Origin: JAAXKN01 sp050259615
Lineage (GTDB): Bacteria; Bacteroidota; Ignavibacteria; Ignavibacteriales; SURF-24
Length of the DNA stretch: 64,000 nt
NCBI GenBank assembly: GCA_050259615.1
Contig: JBLNAZ010000046.1
Coordinates: forward strand, 30,499-94,498
Direction of reading: 5' to 3'
The translations under genes and the position numbers were made by a program. This document shows positions 41,997 through 51,539 of the stretch, piece by piece. Below the pieces are notes generated by a model. The model saw only the letters and a program-made list of their open reading frames with translations, was not told where the DNA came from and did no database searches. The stretch's first letter is position 1. Every line of letters starts with the position of its first letter.

Positions 41997-42797
41997 CTAA
42001 TCCTGAAATTCGCTGAACCCGAAACCAAGATAATTCAGCTTTCCGAATCCGCACTGATAACCTACTTTAATTAAATCTGGATTCCCTTTTATTCTAAAGG
42101 GCACCATGTTTCCCAGGACAGAAAAACTCTTCTGGTTGGATTCGAGCATAAACTTCGGTTTTAGTTTCTTGGTCGTTTTTTCATTTGCGTATATATAGTT
42201 CCTGTCCCACTGGAAGAAAATGTAATCGTTTGTTACCTGCGAATTGTATATGGCTTCATATTTCCTGCAGAGGTCTTCTTTTATCAGTTTACTTACTTCA
42301 CGTATTTCATCCCTGTATGTAAAGTAAACGGTTCTTAAGACATTTTTAATCATCTTTTTACCTGGCAGTATAAGAGGTGATTTGGGTACGAAAATTATGT
42401 CGTCCCTGAAAATAGGCTCCTGTATAGTTTCCACCCTGCTTATCAGAAAAGTCGTCTGCAGCTGTCCTTTCTTAATAATAAATTCCTTTTCATGCAGACT
42501 GCTGATTACTGTGTTATTTATATAATCGCTAATCAGGGGGAAAGAGATATTCAGCTGTGCATTATTGCTGCGCAGAAAAAGCGTTTCATTTTTGTGAAAA
42601 ACATTCTCGAAATGCAAATTGAAGGTATAAAGCCCGAAGGGTTTATCAGCCGCCCTAAAGCCCTTGCTCTGCAGGTAAGTCTTAAATTCCTGAGTTTCAA
42701 AACCCAGAAGGTTTGAGATTTCCTTTGAAACAAGCGCATTGTAATTGTAGGGGAATTCTTTTTCCTTTATTGCCTTCAATTTTAATACTAAACGCAT
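41997..42797 (-). CDS. cas6: CRISPR-associated endoribonuclease Cas6 family protein (orphan)
   Basis: 266 residues. The N-terminus (MRLVLKLKAIKEKEFPYNYN) and the region KPFGLYTFNLHFEN match the first RAMP fold of Cas6. The C-terminus carries the glycine-rich loop KVGYQCGFGKLNYLGFGFSE, diagnostic for the family. Cas6 cleaves CRISPR precursor RNA. In many Cas6 proteins a catalytic His lies before the GF in the first domain; here that region reads YLQSKGFRA, so the His may be replaced. No other cas gene and no repeat array is found in the window. It could serve a distant array or have been repurposed. Confidence 0.8.
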   Translation of the reverse strand: MRLVLKLKAIKEKEFPYNYNALVSKEISNLLGFETQEFKTYLQSKGFRAADKPFGLYTFNLHFENVFHKNETLFLRSNNAQLNISFPLISDYINNTVISSLHEKEFIIKKGQLQTTFLISRVETIQEPIFRDDIIFVPKSPLILPGKKMIKNVLRTVYFTYRDEIREVSKLIKEDLCRKYEAIYNSQVTNDYIFFQWDRNYIYANEKTTKKLKPKFMLESNQKSFSVLGNMVPFRIKGNPDLIKVGYQCGFGKLNYLGFGFSEFQD

Positions 42798-42935
42798 AAC
42801 CCTCTCATTTTAGGAAACTAAGCAGAATAAACAGTTTCTAATAACTAAAACACCAAGCTAAAATATTTTGCAATTATTATCAACCCATATAATATTTTAA
42901 GTTTAGCGCAATTAACCCGAACACAAAAAAGAATA

Positions 42936-43000
42936 AAGGCAAAGAAGAAAATTAAACAGAAAGCAGTATAGTAAATATTGTTTAATATCTTCTTTGCCTT
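42936..43000 (-). terminator. Long imperfect stem-loop, probable terminator upstream of cas6
   Basis: AAGGCAAAGAAG pairs with CTTCTTTGCCTT (12 bp). After a short internal loop, ATTAAACA pairs with TGTTTAAT (8 bp), leaving a loop of about 20 bases. On the minus strand it lies 5 bases after the stop of the gene at 43006-43281 and is followed by TATTCTTTTTTG, so it is probably its terminator. The stem is unusually long for that. Confidence 0.55.
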
Positions 43001-43005
43001 AAGTT

Positions 43006-43281
43006 TTAGGACATCGGAAGCAATTTCTTTTTGTAAACAGGAGCTAAACTTTCTGTTGTGGACAGATGCTCTTTGACGTTCTTGTTTGTTCTTCTGAACT
43101 GAGCAAATATGTACTGAACCGTTCGTATACTCCAGTGATCCATTTTAGCCAGCTCATTGAATGATGGCACATAGATATCATTGTGCTGACTGAAAAATTT
43201 TCTATAAGAATACAGTTCCATGTGAATGCGAATAAGGTATAGTAAAAATACCCATACCAGAAACAACCAAAACAGTTCCAT
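43006..43281 (-). CDS. Small membrane-anchored hypothetical protein
   Basis: 91 residues from the ATG at 43281; GGAGG 7 bases upstream supports this start over a TTG at 43299. One transmembrane helix (about 2-20, ELFWLFLVWVFLLYLIRI) is followed by a basic hydrophilic domain (SFNELAKMDHWSIRTVQYIFAQFRRTNK). No known family. It is monocistronic, with its own terminator. Confidence 0.6.
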   Translation of the reverse strand: MELFWLFLVWVFLLYLIRIHMELYSYRKFFSQHNDIYVPSFNELAKMDHWSIRTVQYIFAQFRRTNKNVKEHLSTTESLAPVYKKKLLPMS

Positions 43282-43748
43282 AGGTAACCTCCCTCCCAAA
43301 TGATGTTTCTTTATCTCTAGCTACTTGACTGAAAAAATATTAACAGAAAAACATGCCCTCTTAAAACAACATATTATTATGTAATGAAAATCTGTTGGCG
43401 TTTTAAATCCAAATGGTTTTAAGAAAATTTAACCGTGTTATTGGAGCATAGTTTCTTTTAAATAATTTTTTTTAGCGTGTGATCATTCAATCATGGGCTT
43501 GATAAAGAAGTTTTACTGTCTGGTCTTTCTCATTGGTATCTAATTATAATATAAAAGTAAATTTCATATACGCAAATCAATCCGCAAAAAAAATGGCGGC
43601 CAAAAGAGCTGTTTGATTTGTGAGGGTAAGAGGAGGATTTTACGCCGGATTGTGATGCAGAACATTGTTTTTTATCTTTGGGGGATTATAAACTTCAGTT
43701 TCCTGGATGAAAAGCTGTGGACTGAAAAGTTCAAGGCAGAAGCCGCGC
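43282..43748. other. 467-base intergenic region
   Basis: A/T-rich, with homopolymer runs. It presumably carries the promoter of the small membrane protein gene. A short hairpin (AGCCGC/GCGGCT, 43741-43757) overlaps the 3' end of the histidine kinase gene, whose stop codon sits in its loop; no T-run follows. I see no RNA gene or repeat array. Confidence 0.4.
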
Positions 43749-46517
43749 TCAGCGGCTTACTGCCGGCAGCAGGTCGGGAATAGTAAAATAGAATGTGGAA
43801 CCCTTTCCATGTTCAGAATCTACCCATATTCGTCCGCCGTGATGCTCAACTACCTTTTTACAGATTGCAAGTCCTATACCCGTGCCGGGATATTCACTGC
43901 GCTCATGCAGACGTTGGAAAATAATAAATATTCTATCGTGATAATCGGACTCAATGCCAATACCGTTATCCTGAACAGAAAACACCCAGTCCTTGTTTTG
44001 AAAGGAGCAGTTGACTTTGATAACCGGTTTTTCATGATTGTGAAATTTAATGGCATTAATAATCAGGTTAGAAAACAGCTGCTCAATCTGTGTTGAGTCA
44101 GCTGCAATTACAGGAAGCGATCCGAAGCTTACCGTTGCCTGGCTTTCTTCGATGTAGAGTTTCAGGTTTGAAATAACTTTCTCCATTACGGCTCTGAAAT
44201 CAACGGGCTCAAAACATCGTGCCCTCGCCGAAAGCCGTGAGTACAGCAATAGGTCCCTTATCAGGTGCTGCATGCGCATGGCGCCTTCAATAATGAATTC
44301 AATGAATTCATCTGCATTGGAATCCAGCTTTGTGCGGTATCGCCTTGCAAACAGCTGTGTGAAATTTGAAACCATCCTTAATGGCTCCTGAAGATCATGG
44401 GAAGCAACATAAGCAAACTGCTCCAGATCCTTGTTGGACCGCTCAAGTTCAGTTAAAGTCAGCCTTAGCTCCTCTTCTGCTTTTTTTCTTTCAGTAATAT
44501 CCAGCACTGCGCCGAGGATTTCTTCCAGCCGGCCAGCTTCATTTATTACCGGCTGACTTTTACAAAGAACATGCTTTTGAGTTCCGTCCGGCAGCTGCAG
44601 ACGGTATTCAATTTCATGTGACATTTTTCCGTCCATTGGCAGGCTCAAAGTTTTTTTGAAAAGCTCCCGGTCCTCTCTTAGTATTCTACTATTGACTTCT
44701 TCAATAGCCGGGCTTTTGCCCGAAGGCTCCAAGCCGAAAATCCTGAAGAGCTCGTCCGAAAAATTGAGACTGTCCTTTGATATATTATACTGGTAGCTTC
44801 CAAGGTGTGTCAGCCTCTGAGCTTCAGCCAGAAGCTCCTCTTTCTGTCTGAGTATTATTTCAGTCTGTTTACGCACGGAAATTTCATGCAGGTTGTTGCT
44901 GTAAAGCTGAGCATTGAAAATTGCAAGCGCAATTCTGTCTGCTATATTCTGAAGAAAAAACTGGTCGTCAAGCGTATAGGGATGCCCCGGTTCATCCCTT
45001 GAAATATCCATCGTTCCTATGAGCTTATTTTCCACTCTTAATGGAACCATCAGAAAGCTGAACGTTCTGTAATCTTCCGAATACGGAAAGAATTCCTTAT
45101 CGCGCGCGCTTATGAGCTTTTCTTTTGTAACATTCGAAATTAGTACAGGCTTTCCTGTATTAATGACGTAGCCCGCAAAACCATCTTCTATTGTCTGGGT
45201 TTCCAATTCAAATATATTGCGCAGGAGCCTGACTTTCTCGTAGTCGGAATGATAGAATGCCGCGGGCGCAATCCACTTGTTGTCATCTGAGCAGAGGCGT
45301 ATAATTGCTGCATCACCAATCAGTTCAGCCGTATATCTTACTGCAACATCAAGCACTGCCTGGTAATCGAGCGTAACCTCGTTCAGCTTCTGTGAAATGC
45401 CTGCCAGTGCCTCTGCGCGGTATTTCTGATTGTAAATCTGGTTTTCCGCTTTTTTCCTTTCTGTTATATCGCGTATCACACTGACAATAAGCGTCAGCTT
45501 TCCATTTTCATCATGTATAGGATTCACATAATGCTCCGAAATAAAAATCTCCCTGTTCTTTCTCCTCAGGTGAAACACCGTTTCGTAAAAGCCTTTTGTC
45601 GCCAGTGCTTCATTGGATTCATCTGTGAAACGGTTGTGCATCTCGTCATTTACATGCAGTAACCTCATATCCTGGTTTTCCAGTTCATGCTTTTCATAGC
45701 CCAATATCTTTTCTGCAGCTTTATTGCAGTCAATTATTTTCTGCGTTGCCGGATCAATAAGAAGCACGGCTTCATTAAGACTTGAGAACACACTTTTAAG
45801 TATTCTGTTCGACTGTCGCAATTCAGACTGTGAACGGATCTGGCCGAAAACGTTCAGCAGGCAGACAATTATTCCGCTTACTTTCCCTTTGTGGTCAAAC
45901 AGAGGGACGAGATCCCAGTTCCAGTAATTGGAATCTTTTTCCGTTATATCGGGAGCATTCAACGGACGCTCTTGTAAATAAAGGGTTTTTTTAACTGTTA
46001 TTATCTCATGGAAAAGCTTTCTGTCCTCTTCACTTTTTACAAAGTCAAAATAATTTTTCCCCTTAAAAAAGGCGGCTTCTTTGGTGAATATCTGCGCAAA
46101 GGCTCTGTTGACGCTGATTATTGTAAAGTCATTTTTAAGGTATATAAACAACAGGTTAGTATTATCGGATATCGTCTGCAGGAGAAGGTTGGTTTCTCTT
46201 AATGCATTTTCATTTTTTCTGCTGAAAACAAGATACAGAACTATTAACCATATAAGTAGAATTTCTATCCAGCGGCTAATTAAAATTGTTTCCGATCTGT
46301 ATTCAGAACATATATAAATATCTGCCAGTATGAGTATTGTAGTTGTCCAGGCGAGGGCGTTCGTATACGACCTGGGATATTTCCAGAAAAGCATTAGCAA
46401 TGGAAATACATAAAGGACTCCTACAAAGTAAGGAAGAAATATGTCCGCTATAAAAATGCATAAAGTGACAAAAATGGACAAAAATAGTATTGATAACTTA
46501 TTACTATTCTGCTCCAT
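43749..46517 (-). CDS. Membrane histidine kinase with PAS, GAF and HisKA/HATPase domains
   Basis: 922 residues. Three or four N-terminal transmembrane segments (about 8-110) precede PAS domains at roughly 115-225 and 240-355, a GAF domain (370-530), another PAS (555-665), HisKA (QFAYVASHDLQEPLRMV near 700) and HATPase (NAIKFHN, DNGIGI, GTGIGLAICKKVV). The ASHDLQEPLRM variant H-box is the type shared with cyanobacterial and phytochrome-like kinases. All ATP-binding boxes are intact, unlike in the hybrid kinase at 32968. No receiver is attached and no regulator gene is adjacent. Confidence 0.88.
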   Translation of the reverse strand: MEQNSNKLSILFLSIFVTLCIFIADIFLPYFVGVLYVFPLLMLFWKYPRSYTNALAWTTTILILADIYICSEYRSETILISRWIEILLIWLIVLYLVFSRKNENALRETNLLLQTISDNTNLLFIYLKNDFTIISVNRAFAQIFTKEAAFFKGKNYFDFVKSEEDRKLFHEIITVKKTLYLQERPLNAPDITEKDSNYWNWDLVPLFDHKGKVSGIIVCLLNVFGQIRSQSELRQSNRILKSVFSSLNEAVLLIDPATQKIIDCNKAAEKILGYEKHELENQDMRLLHVNDEMHNRFTDESNEALATKGFYETVFHLRRKNREIFISEHYVNPIHDENGKLTLIVSVIRDITERKKAENQIYNQKYRAEALAGISQKLNEVTLDYQAVLDVAVRYTAELIGDAAIIRLCSDDNKWIAPAAFYHSDYEKVRLLRNIFELETQTIEDGFAGYVINTGKPVLISNVTKEKLISARDKEFFPYSEDYRTFSFLMVPLRVENKLIGTMDISRDEPGHPYTLDDQFFLQNIADRIALAIFNAQLYSNNLHEISVRKQTEIILRQKEELLAEAQRLTHLGSYQYNISKDSLNFSDELFRIFGLEPSGKSPAIEEVNSRILREDRELFKKTLSLPMDGKMSHEIEYRLQLPDGTQKHVLCKSQPVINEAGRLEEILGAVLDITERKKAEEELRLTLTELERSNKDLEQFAYVASHDLQEPLRMVSNFTQLFARRYRTKLDSNADEFIEFIIEGAMRMQHLIRDLLLYSRLSARARCFEPVDFRAVMEKVISNLKLYIEESQATVSFGSLPVIAADSTQIEQLFSNLIINAIKFHNHEKPVIKVNCSFQNKDWVFSVQDNGIGIESDYHDRIFIIFQRLHERSEYPGTGIGLAICKKVVEHHGGRIWVDSEHGKGSTFYFTIPDLLPAVSR

Positions 46518-46713
46518 AGTGACCCCTCGTTTTTTGAACCGCGTAATTAGGCTTATCTTAGCCTATGAGCGCAGTTTTGCTAAAAGTTATGACAAATATT
46601 ATTTAAAAACAAGTAGAAGGGGAGACTTTGGGCTACAAAAAAGGACAGGCTGGCGGATTTTACTTAACCCGGCACAGCCTGCTGAGAGAATATAAATGGA
46701 AGTAAAGTAACTT

Positions 46714-47763
46714 TTACTTCAGGTATCCTTTTGCCATCATTAGTTCTGCACAGAGTATTGCGCCTCCTGCAGCACCGCGCACTGTGTTGTGTGAAAGAAC
46801 CACGAACTTGAAATCAAACAGATTGCATTTTCTGAGGCGCCCGATGGATACTGCCATGGCCTTATCAATATTCCTGTGCAGGCGCGGCTGCGGATATTTA
46901 TCCTCAGTAAAATAATATATAGGATTTACCGGCGCCAGGGGAAGGTCCAGTTCCTGGGGCTCGCTGCGGAACGTCTTCCAGCATTCAATAATTTCTTCTG
47001 CTGAGGCTTTTTTCTTAAGATTGACCTGCACAGTTTCAATGTGCCCGTCCAGAACGGCAACCCTGTTTGTCTGCGCGCTTATCTTTATATCCATGTCCTT
47101 GACCGAATTACTCGCCAGGCTGCCAAGTATCTTTAACGGTTCGGATTCAAGTTTTGCTTCTTCACCGCTTATAAAAGGAATTACATTATCAAGACTGTCC
47201 AGACTTGATACGCCCGGATATCCGGCTCCTGAGAGCGCCTGCATTGTAACCACATTTACAGCCTCAAGTCCAAAATTATCCAGCAGCGGCTTTAAAGCTA
47301 TTACCATCCCGATTGTAGAACAGTTCGGGTTTGTCACTATTGCGCCCTTGCCGTACTTCTGGCACTTTATGAGTTCCAGATGATCCGGGTTTACTTCTGG
47401 TATAAGGAGCGGAACGTCACTGTCCATGCGGTGATTTTTTGAATTGGAAACTATAATGTACCCGCTTTTTGCAAGATCACTTTCTATATGTCCTGCTACA
47501 CTGGAATCCAGTGCTGAGAAAAGTAGATGGCTTTCAAGACCCGGTTCGCACTTCCTGACTTCCAGTTCCGCAGCACTTTCGGGTATAAGACTGGGGAGTA
47601 TCCAGTTTACCGCGTCTTTATATTTTTTTCCTGCAGAGCGGTCGGAAGCAGCAACCTCCGCCAGGTTAAAATATGGATGATTTTCCAAAAGCTGAATGAA
47701 TTTCTGCCCCACGCTGCCGGTAGCTCCAAGAACGCCGACATTTATTTTATCTTTTTTCACCAA
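46714..47763 (-). CDS. asd: Aspartate-semialdehyde dehydrogenase
   Basis: 349 residues with the NADP-binding GVLGATGSVGQKFI, the catalytic Cys in TNPNCSTIGMV and SGAGYPGVSSLD. The overall form resembles the archaeal/fungal-type enzyme. It reduces aspartyl phosphate to the semialdehyde, feeding the dapA product of the same operon. It is the last gene of the unit, one base after the M20 gene. Confidence 0.94.
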   Translation of the reverse strand: MVKKDKINVGVLGATGSVGQKFIQLLENHPYFNLAEVAASDRSAGKKYKDAVNWILPSLIPESAAELEVRKCEPGLESHLLFSALDSSVAGHIESDLAKSGYIIVSNSKNHRMDSDVPLLIPEVNPDHLELIKCQKYGKGAIVTNPNCSTIGMVIALKPLLDNFGLEAVNVVTMQALSGAGYPGVSSLDSLDNVIPFISGEEAKLESEPLKILGSLASNSVKDMDIKISAQTNRVAVLDGHIETVQVNLKKKASAEEIIECWKTFRSEPQELDLPLAPVNPIYYFTEDKYPQPRLHRNIDKAMAVSIGRLRKCNLFDFKFVVLSHNTVRGAAGGAILCAELMMAKGYLK

Positions 47764-47764
47764 T

Positions 47765-48859
47765 TTAGACCTCTTGTAATATGTCTTTTAATATTTCAAT
47801 GCCTGATTGAATTGCAGAATCCTCCGGCAGGAATTTTGGGGTATGAAGCCCGTACTTTTTATTAGTGTACGTTCCAAGCCAGAACATAAAAGAAGGATAA
47901 AGGTGGGAAATGAAACCAAAATCCTCTCCCGTCATTTTATAGCCGCAATCAATAAATTCATGTTTTTTTGAAAGCTTTTCAGACATCAAACTGAAAAGCT
48001 CCTTATCTACAATAACCTCGCTGTATAGTGAACCGTGGTCGATTGACCAGGTGACACCAGTTTTATCCTTAAGCTCTTCAAGCTTCGAAACAATTTTCTT
48101 AAAGAACTGTTCATTCTTCCTGCTGTCAAGAGCCCTTATCGTGCACTCGGCTTTTGTGTAAGAGGGGATTATGTTCCTGACCGTACCCGATTCAACTCTT
48201 CCGTATCCAAAAATAATCTTTTCGTCTGAACTATTAAGCTCCTTTTGTATCTCATCAAGAAACATCCTTAAGGCGTCAAAGGAGTTTATCCCGTTTTCAG
48301 GGAATGCAACGTGGGCGCTTTTACCATGAATAATAATGTCAAGTTCATAAGCCGACGCAAATAAAACACCGGCTGTGGATGCAATTGTTCCCAGAGAGTA
48401 TTCATCTGTTACGTGGAGGGCAAAAGCCCTGCTGATATTAAACCGGCTCAGAATACCAGAATCTATAATCTTCTTTGCCCCGCCTCCGCCTTCTTCTCCC
48501 GGCTGAAACAGAAAAATCATGTTCCTTTTGGGCCTGCTTTCTGTTACATGCTTAATAAAGCCGTATAGTATCGAAGAATGCACATCGTGGCCGCAGGCAT
48601 GCATATAATTATTTTTTGATGAGAAAGCAGCTCCGGAATCTTCCCTTATCGGAAGCGCATCGATGTCCGCTCTGAATAAAATGTAATCTCCATTATTGAC
48701 CGTATATTCAACAACAAGTCCTGTTTCAAGCGGCTGGTGTATAACTATATTATTAAACTCCTGTAAGTTCCTTTTCAGAATATTTGTCGTTTCAAACTCA
48801 TGAAACATCAATTCAGGATTCTGATGCAGAGCGTGACGCAGTTCTATGGGCGTTAACAT
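47765..48859 (-). CDS. M20 amidohydrolase, probable N-acetyl-diaminopimelate deacetylase
   Basis: 364 residues, M20D family. It has LRHALHQNPELMFHE, HACGHDVHSSI (metal-binding His and Asp), FQPGEEGGGGAKKII (catalytic Glu), an internal dimerisation domain with GKSAHVAFPENG, and TGEDFGFI. Because dapH (acetyl-dependent) is in the same operon, the most likely reaction is removal of acetate from N-acetyl-LL-diaminopimelate. IAA-amino acid or hippurate hydrolysis are the alternatives for the family. Confidence 0.85.
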   Translation of the reverse strand: MLTPIELRHALHQNPELMFHEFETTNILKRNLQEFNNIVIHQPLETGLVVEYTVNNGDYILFRADIDALPIREDSGAAFSSKNNYMHACGHDVHSSILYGFIKHVTESRPKRNMIFLFQPGEEGGGGAKKIIDSGILSRFNISRAFALHVTDEYSLGTIASTAGVLFASAYELDIIIHGKSAHVAFPENGINSFDALRMFLDEIQKELNSSDEKIIFGYGRVESGTVRNIIPSYTKAECTIRALDSRKNEQFFKKIVSKLEELKDKTGVTWSIDHGSLYSEVIVDKELFSLMSEKLSKKHEFIDCGYKMTGEDFGFISHLYPSFMFWLGTYTNKKYGLHTPKFLPEDSAIQSGIEILKDILQEV

Positions 48860-48896
48860 TTTATGTCCTTCAAAATTAGTCCTGGCCGTGTGCCTT

Positions 48897-50093
48897 TTAT
48901 AATTTAAACTCTTTTACCAGCGCATCAACTGCAGTCTGCTTATACTCCTCTGCAATCAGGCAGGATATGGCAATTTCAGAAGTGGTTACGAGCTTTATCG
49001 GAACGTTCTGAAGAGCCTTAAAGAAACTGGAAGCTACGCCAATTCCCGACCTCATTCCTATTCCCACAATCGATACTTTTATATATCCGGTGTGATATTC
49101 AATATCCCAGTCCTTCAGATCAGAGAGAACTTTATTCAGGGCAGCCTGAAGATGCTTTTTCTTGCTTTCAACAATTGTAAACGATACAACCAGATTTTCT
49201 TCTGAATTTATTATCGAAATCATATCCACATTAAGGCCCTCGGTAGATACTTTTTCAAATATTCTCCTGACAAGAGAATAGTCCACCGGCAGGTGCTTTA
49301 TAAAAACCTGTGTCTGATTTTCCATCAGGCTGCATCCTGTAACTACGGGCTGCTCAATAATTATATTTTCATTTGCCACAAAACTACCCTCCTCATCAGA
49401 AAAAGTTGATCCGCAATAAATCTTGATTCCAAATTTCTTTGCAATCTCCACGGACCTGCTATGAAGAACCTTGGATCCGAGGCTTGCCATCTCCAGCATT
49501 TCGTCGTACGAAATGTACTTTATTTTTTTTGCATTCGGATGAAGCCTGGGGTCAATTGTATAAATCCCGGCTACGTCGCTGTATATCTCGCAGTCAAATC
49601 CCAATGCCGCTGCAAGTGCTACGGCCGAGGTGTCAGATCCTCCGCGCCCCAGGGTAGTTATTTCCCCTTCTTCTGTAACACCCTGAAATCCGGTTACAAC
49701 AAGGGCGTCAAGCTCTTCCATCAGTTTTAATATTTTCGTTTTATCAAAGCTGACTATTTTGGCTTCGTTATATCTGGCCGTAGTCTTTATTCCGGCCTGA
49801 AAGCCGTTCAATGATTTGCTGTTTAACCCCTTGCTTTGAAGCGCCATGGCTACAAGGCTGGCAGAAACCTGCTCTCCTGTAGTCAAAAGCATATCGAGCT
49901 CTCTTGGATCGGGATTGGCTGTAACCTCTCTGGCAAGCTTTATCAGATTGTCTGTACTTTTACCCATTGCCGAAACTACAATAATTACCTTGCTCCCTGA
50001 CTTTACCTTCCTGGCTATCTTATCTGCGATTTTCAGTATCTTTTCTGAACTTGCAACTGAACTTCCCCCATATTTCTGAACGATGATATTCAA
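48897..50093 (-). CDS. lysC: Aspartokinase
   Basis: 398 residues. The kinase domain has VQKYGGSSVAS, VVSAMGKSTDNL, TTGEQVSASL and GRGGSDTSAVALAAAL. Two ACT domains occupy about 265-398, with VKVSIVGIGMRSGIGVASSFF. The start is MNIIVQKYGG. Aspartokinase is the first committed step to lysine, threonine and methionine. The ACT domains suggest feedback control by lysine or threonine. Confidence 0.95.
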   Translation of the reverse strand: MNIIVQKYGGSSVASSEKILKIADKIARKVKSGSKVIIVVSAMGKSTDNLIKLAREVTANPDPRELDMLLTTGEQVSASLVAMALQSKGLNSKSLNGFQAGIKTTARYNEAKIVSFDKTKILKLMEELDALVVTGFQGVTEEGEITTLGRGGSDTSAVALAAALGFDCEIYSDVAGIYTIDPRLHPNAKKIKYISYDEMLEMASLGSKVLHSRSVEIAKKFGIKIYCGSTFSDEEGSFVANENIIIEQPVVTGCSLMENQTQVFIKHLPVDYSLVRRIFEKVSTEGLNVDMISIINSEENLVVSFTIVESKKKHLQAALNKVLSDLKDWDIEYHTGYIKVSIVGIGMRSGIGVASSFFKALQNVPIKLVTTSEIAISCLIAEEYKQTAVDALVKEFKL

Positions 50094-50130
50094 GTGAGTC
50101 CTTCATTTATTTTTCTGTTAATTCAAACGG

Positions 50131-50829
50131 CTATAACTTTCTTAAGGCATCTATGAGCAGTGTCTTGGATTTTGTTTTTTCATCCACCTTTTTTATTTCT
50201 CTTGCCGGAATGCCGGCAACAACACTGTTTTCCTCCACGTCCGAAATTACTACAGAACCTGCTGCAATTACGGCGCCATTGCCTACCTTAATGCCTTCAA
50301 GTACAACAGCATTGGCGCCAATTACAACGTTATCCCCGATAACAACGGGGTTTGCGTTCGGGGGCTCAATTACTCCGGCTATCACGGTGCCTGCCCCGAT
50401 GTGGCAGTCCTTTCCAATTACAGCCCTCCCGCCAAGTACGGTATTCATATCTATCATTGTACGTTCACCAATGACAACTCCTATGTTTATGACAGCCCCC
50501 ATCATAATTACGCAGTTATTGCCGATTTCCACCATATCTCTTATTATTGCCCCCGGTTCAATCCTTGCGTTATATTTTGTAAGGTCGGCTAAAGGTATTG
50601 CGGAATTACGCCTGTCGGCTTCAATTCTGTATTTTTTTATGTGGTCCTTGTTTTTGCCGTAAAAGCCGTCAAAAGCGCTGTATTCGCAAATAAGTAGGCC
50701 GAAATCTTTTCCCCCGATATATTCGTACCCCGTAAAGTCAATCTTATCCAGATCTCCTGAAAGAAAAACCTTCAGGGGTGTAACTTTTGGGGAAGAGGCT
50801 ATATAATTAATTATTTCGTATGAATCCAT
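50131..50829 (-). CDS. dapH: Tetrahydrodipicolinate N-acetyltransferase DapH
   Basis: 232 residues. An N-terminal DapH_N-like domain is followed by left-handed beta-helix hexapeptide repeats (DMVEIGNNCVIMMGAVINIG, GGRAVIGKDCHIGAGTVIAG) and ends SVVAGIPAREIKKVDEKTK. The repeats and IEPPNANPVVIGDNV match DapH. Its presence points to the acetylase branch of diaminopimelate synthesis. Confidence 0.93.
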   Translation of the reverse strand: MDSYEIINYIASSPKVTPLKVFLSGDLDKIDFTGYEYIGGKDFGLLICEYSAFDGFYGKNKDHIKKYRIEADRRNSAIPLADLTKYNARIEPGAIIRDMVEIGNNCVIMMGAVINIGVVIGERTMIDMNTVLGGRAVIGKDCHIGAGTVIAGVIEPPNANPVVIGDNVVIGANAVVLEGIKVGNGAVIAAGSVVISDVEENSVVAGIPAREIKKVDEKTKSKTLLIDALRKL

Positions 50830-50843
50830 ATCTGAAGTCTTTC

Positions 50844-51503
50844 CTAACTGTTTTGAAAAAGTACATCCTTAAAACTATAGAGACCTATTTTCTTCTGTGT
50901 AATAAAATTAACAGCCTTAAGAACCCCTTCGGCAAAAGTCCTGCGGCTGGTGGCACTGTGGGTTAAAGTCAGAACCTCTCCAAGCCCGCCGAAAGAGATT
51001 GTATGTTCGCCTGCAACGTTGCCTATTCTAAGCGAATGAATATCTATACTCTTGCCGGTTGCATTTCTAATCATCAGTGCCGTGCCCGAAGGTTTATCCT
51101 TCTTAAATCTGTGGTGTGTTTCCGATATTTCAATATCCCAGTCATCCAGATTATCACTTAAAAATTCCACGCACTTTAAGAGCATTTGTATTCCAACCGA
51201 ATAATTGTAGCTGAGCACTACAGGGATCTCCTGGCTTGCCTCATTTATCAGGCTAAGCTGCTCATCGTTGTAGCCTGTGGTGCCAATTACAAGTGCTGTA
51301 TTCATCTCACGTGCCAGTTCCAATGTCTTCTCCAGCGTATCAGGGGAAGAAAAATCTATCAGAACTTCAGGCGTTCCTTCTTTTTTCATCCCATATTTAT
51401 CATACCTCAGTACAGCATCATTTCCTGCCTCAGCCATTACGCGTTCTATCTCTAGTCCCATCCTCCCGGATGAACCGATTAAACCATATTTAATTTTCTC
51501 CAT
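50844..51503 (-). CDS. dapB: 4-Hydroxy-tetrahydrodipicolinate reductase DapB
   Basis: 219 residues, slightly short for the family. It has the N-terminal dinucleotide fold GLIGSSGRMG, VIGTTGYN, NYSVGIQMLLK and the C-terminal substrate motif HHRFKKDKPSGTAL. It reduces the DapA product with NAD(P)H. The typical C-terminal GG...R motif region is present as GEHTISFGGLGEVLTLTH. Confidence 0.94.
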   Translation of the reverse strand: MEKIKYGLIGSSGRMGLEIERVMAEAGNDAVLRYDKYGMKKEGTPEVLIDFSSPDTLEKTLELAREMNTALVIGTTGYNDEQLSLINEASQEIPVVLSYNYSVGIQMLLKCVEFLSDNLDDWDIEISETHHRFKKDKPSGTALMIRNATGKSIDIHSLRIGNVAGEHTISFGGLGEVLTLTHSATSRRTFAEGVLKAVNFITQKKIGLYSFKDVLFQNS

Positions 51504-51539
51504 TTTTCCCCTCTGTTGAAGAATTGTTCTTAAGGTTTT

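Noticed and set aside
42798..43748. CRISPR array near the Cas6-like gene
   Set aside because: I looked for regularly spaced repeats in the flanking gaps on both strands and found none; only single hairpins are present.
43707..44096. Plus-strand reading frame of 129 codons at the end of the PAS/GAF kinase
   Set aside because: It is antisense to the conserved HATPase domain of the kinase at 43749-46517 and has no recognisable protein features.
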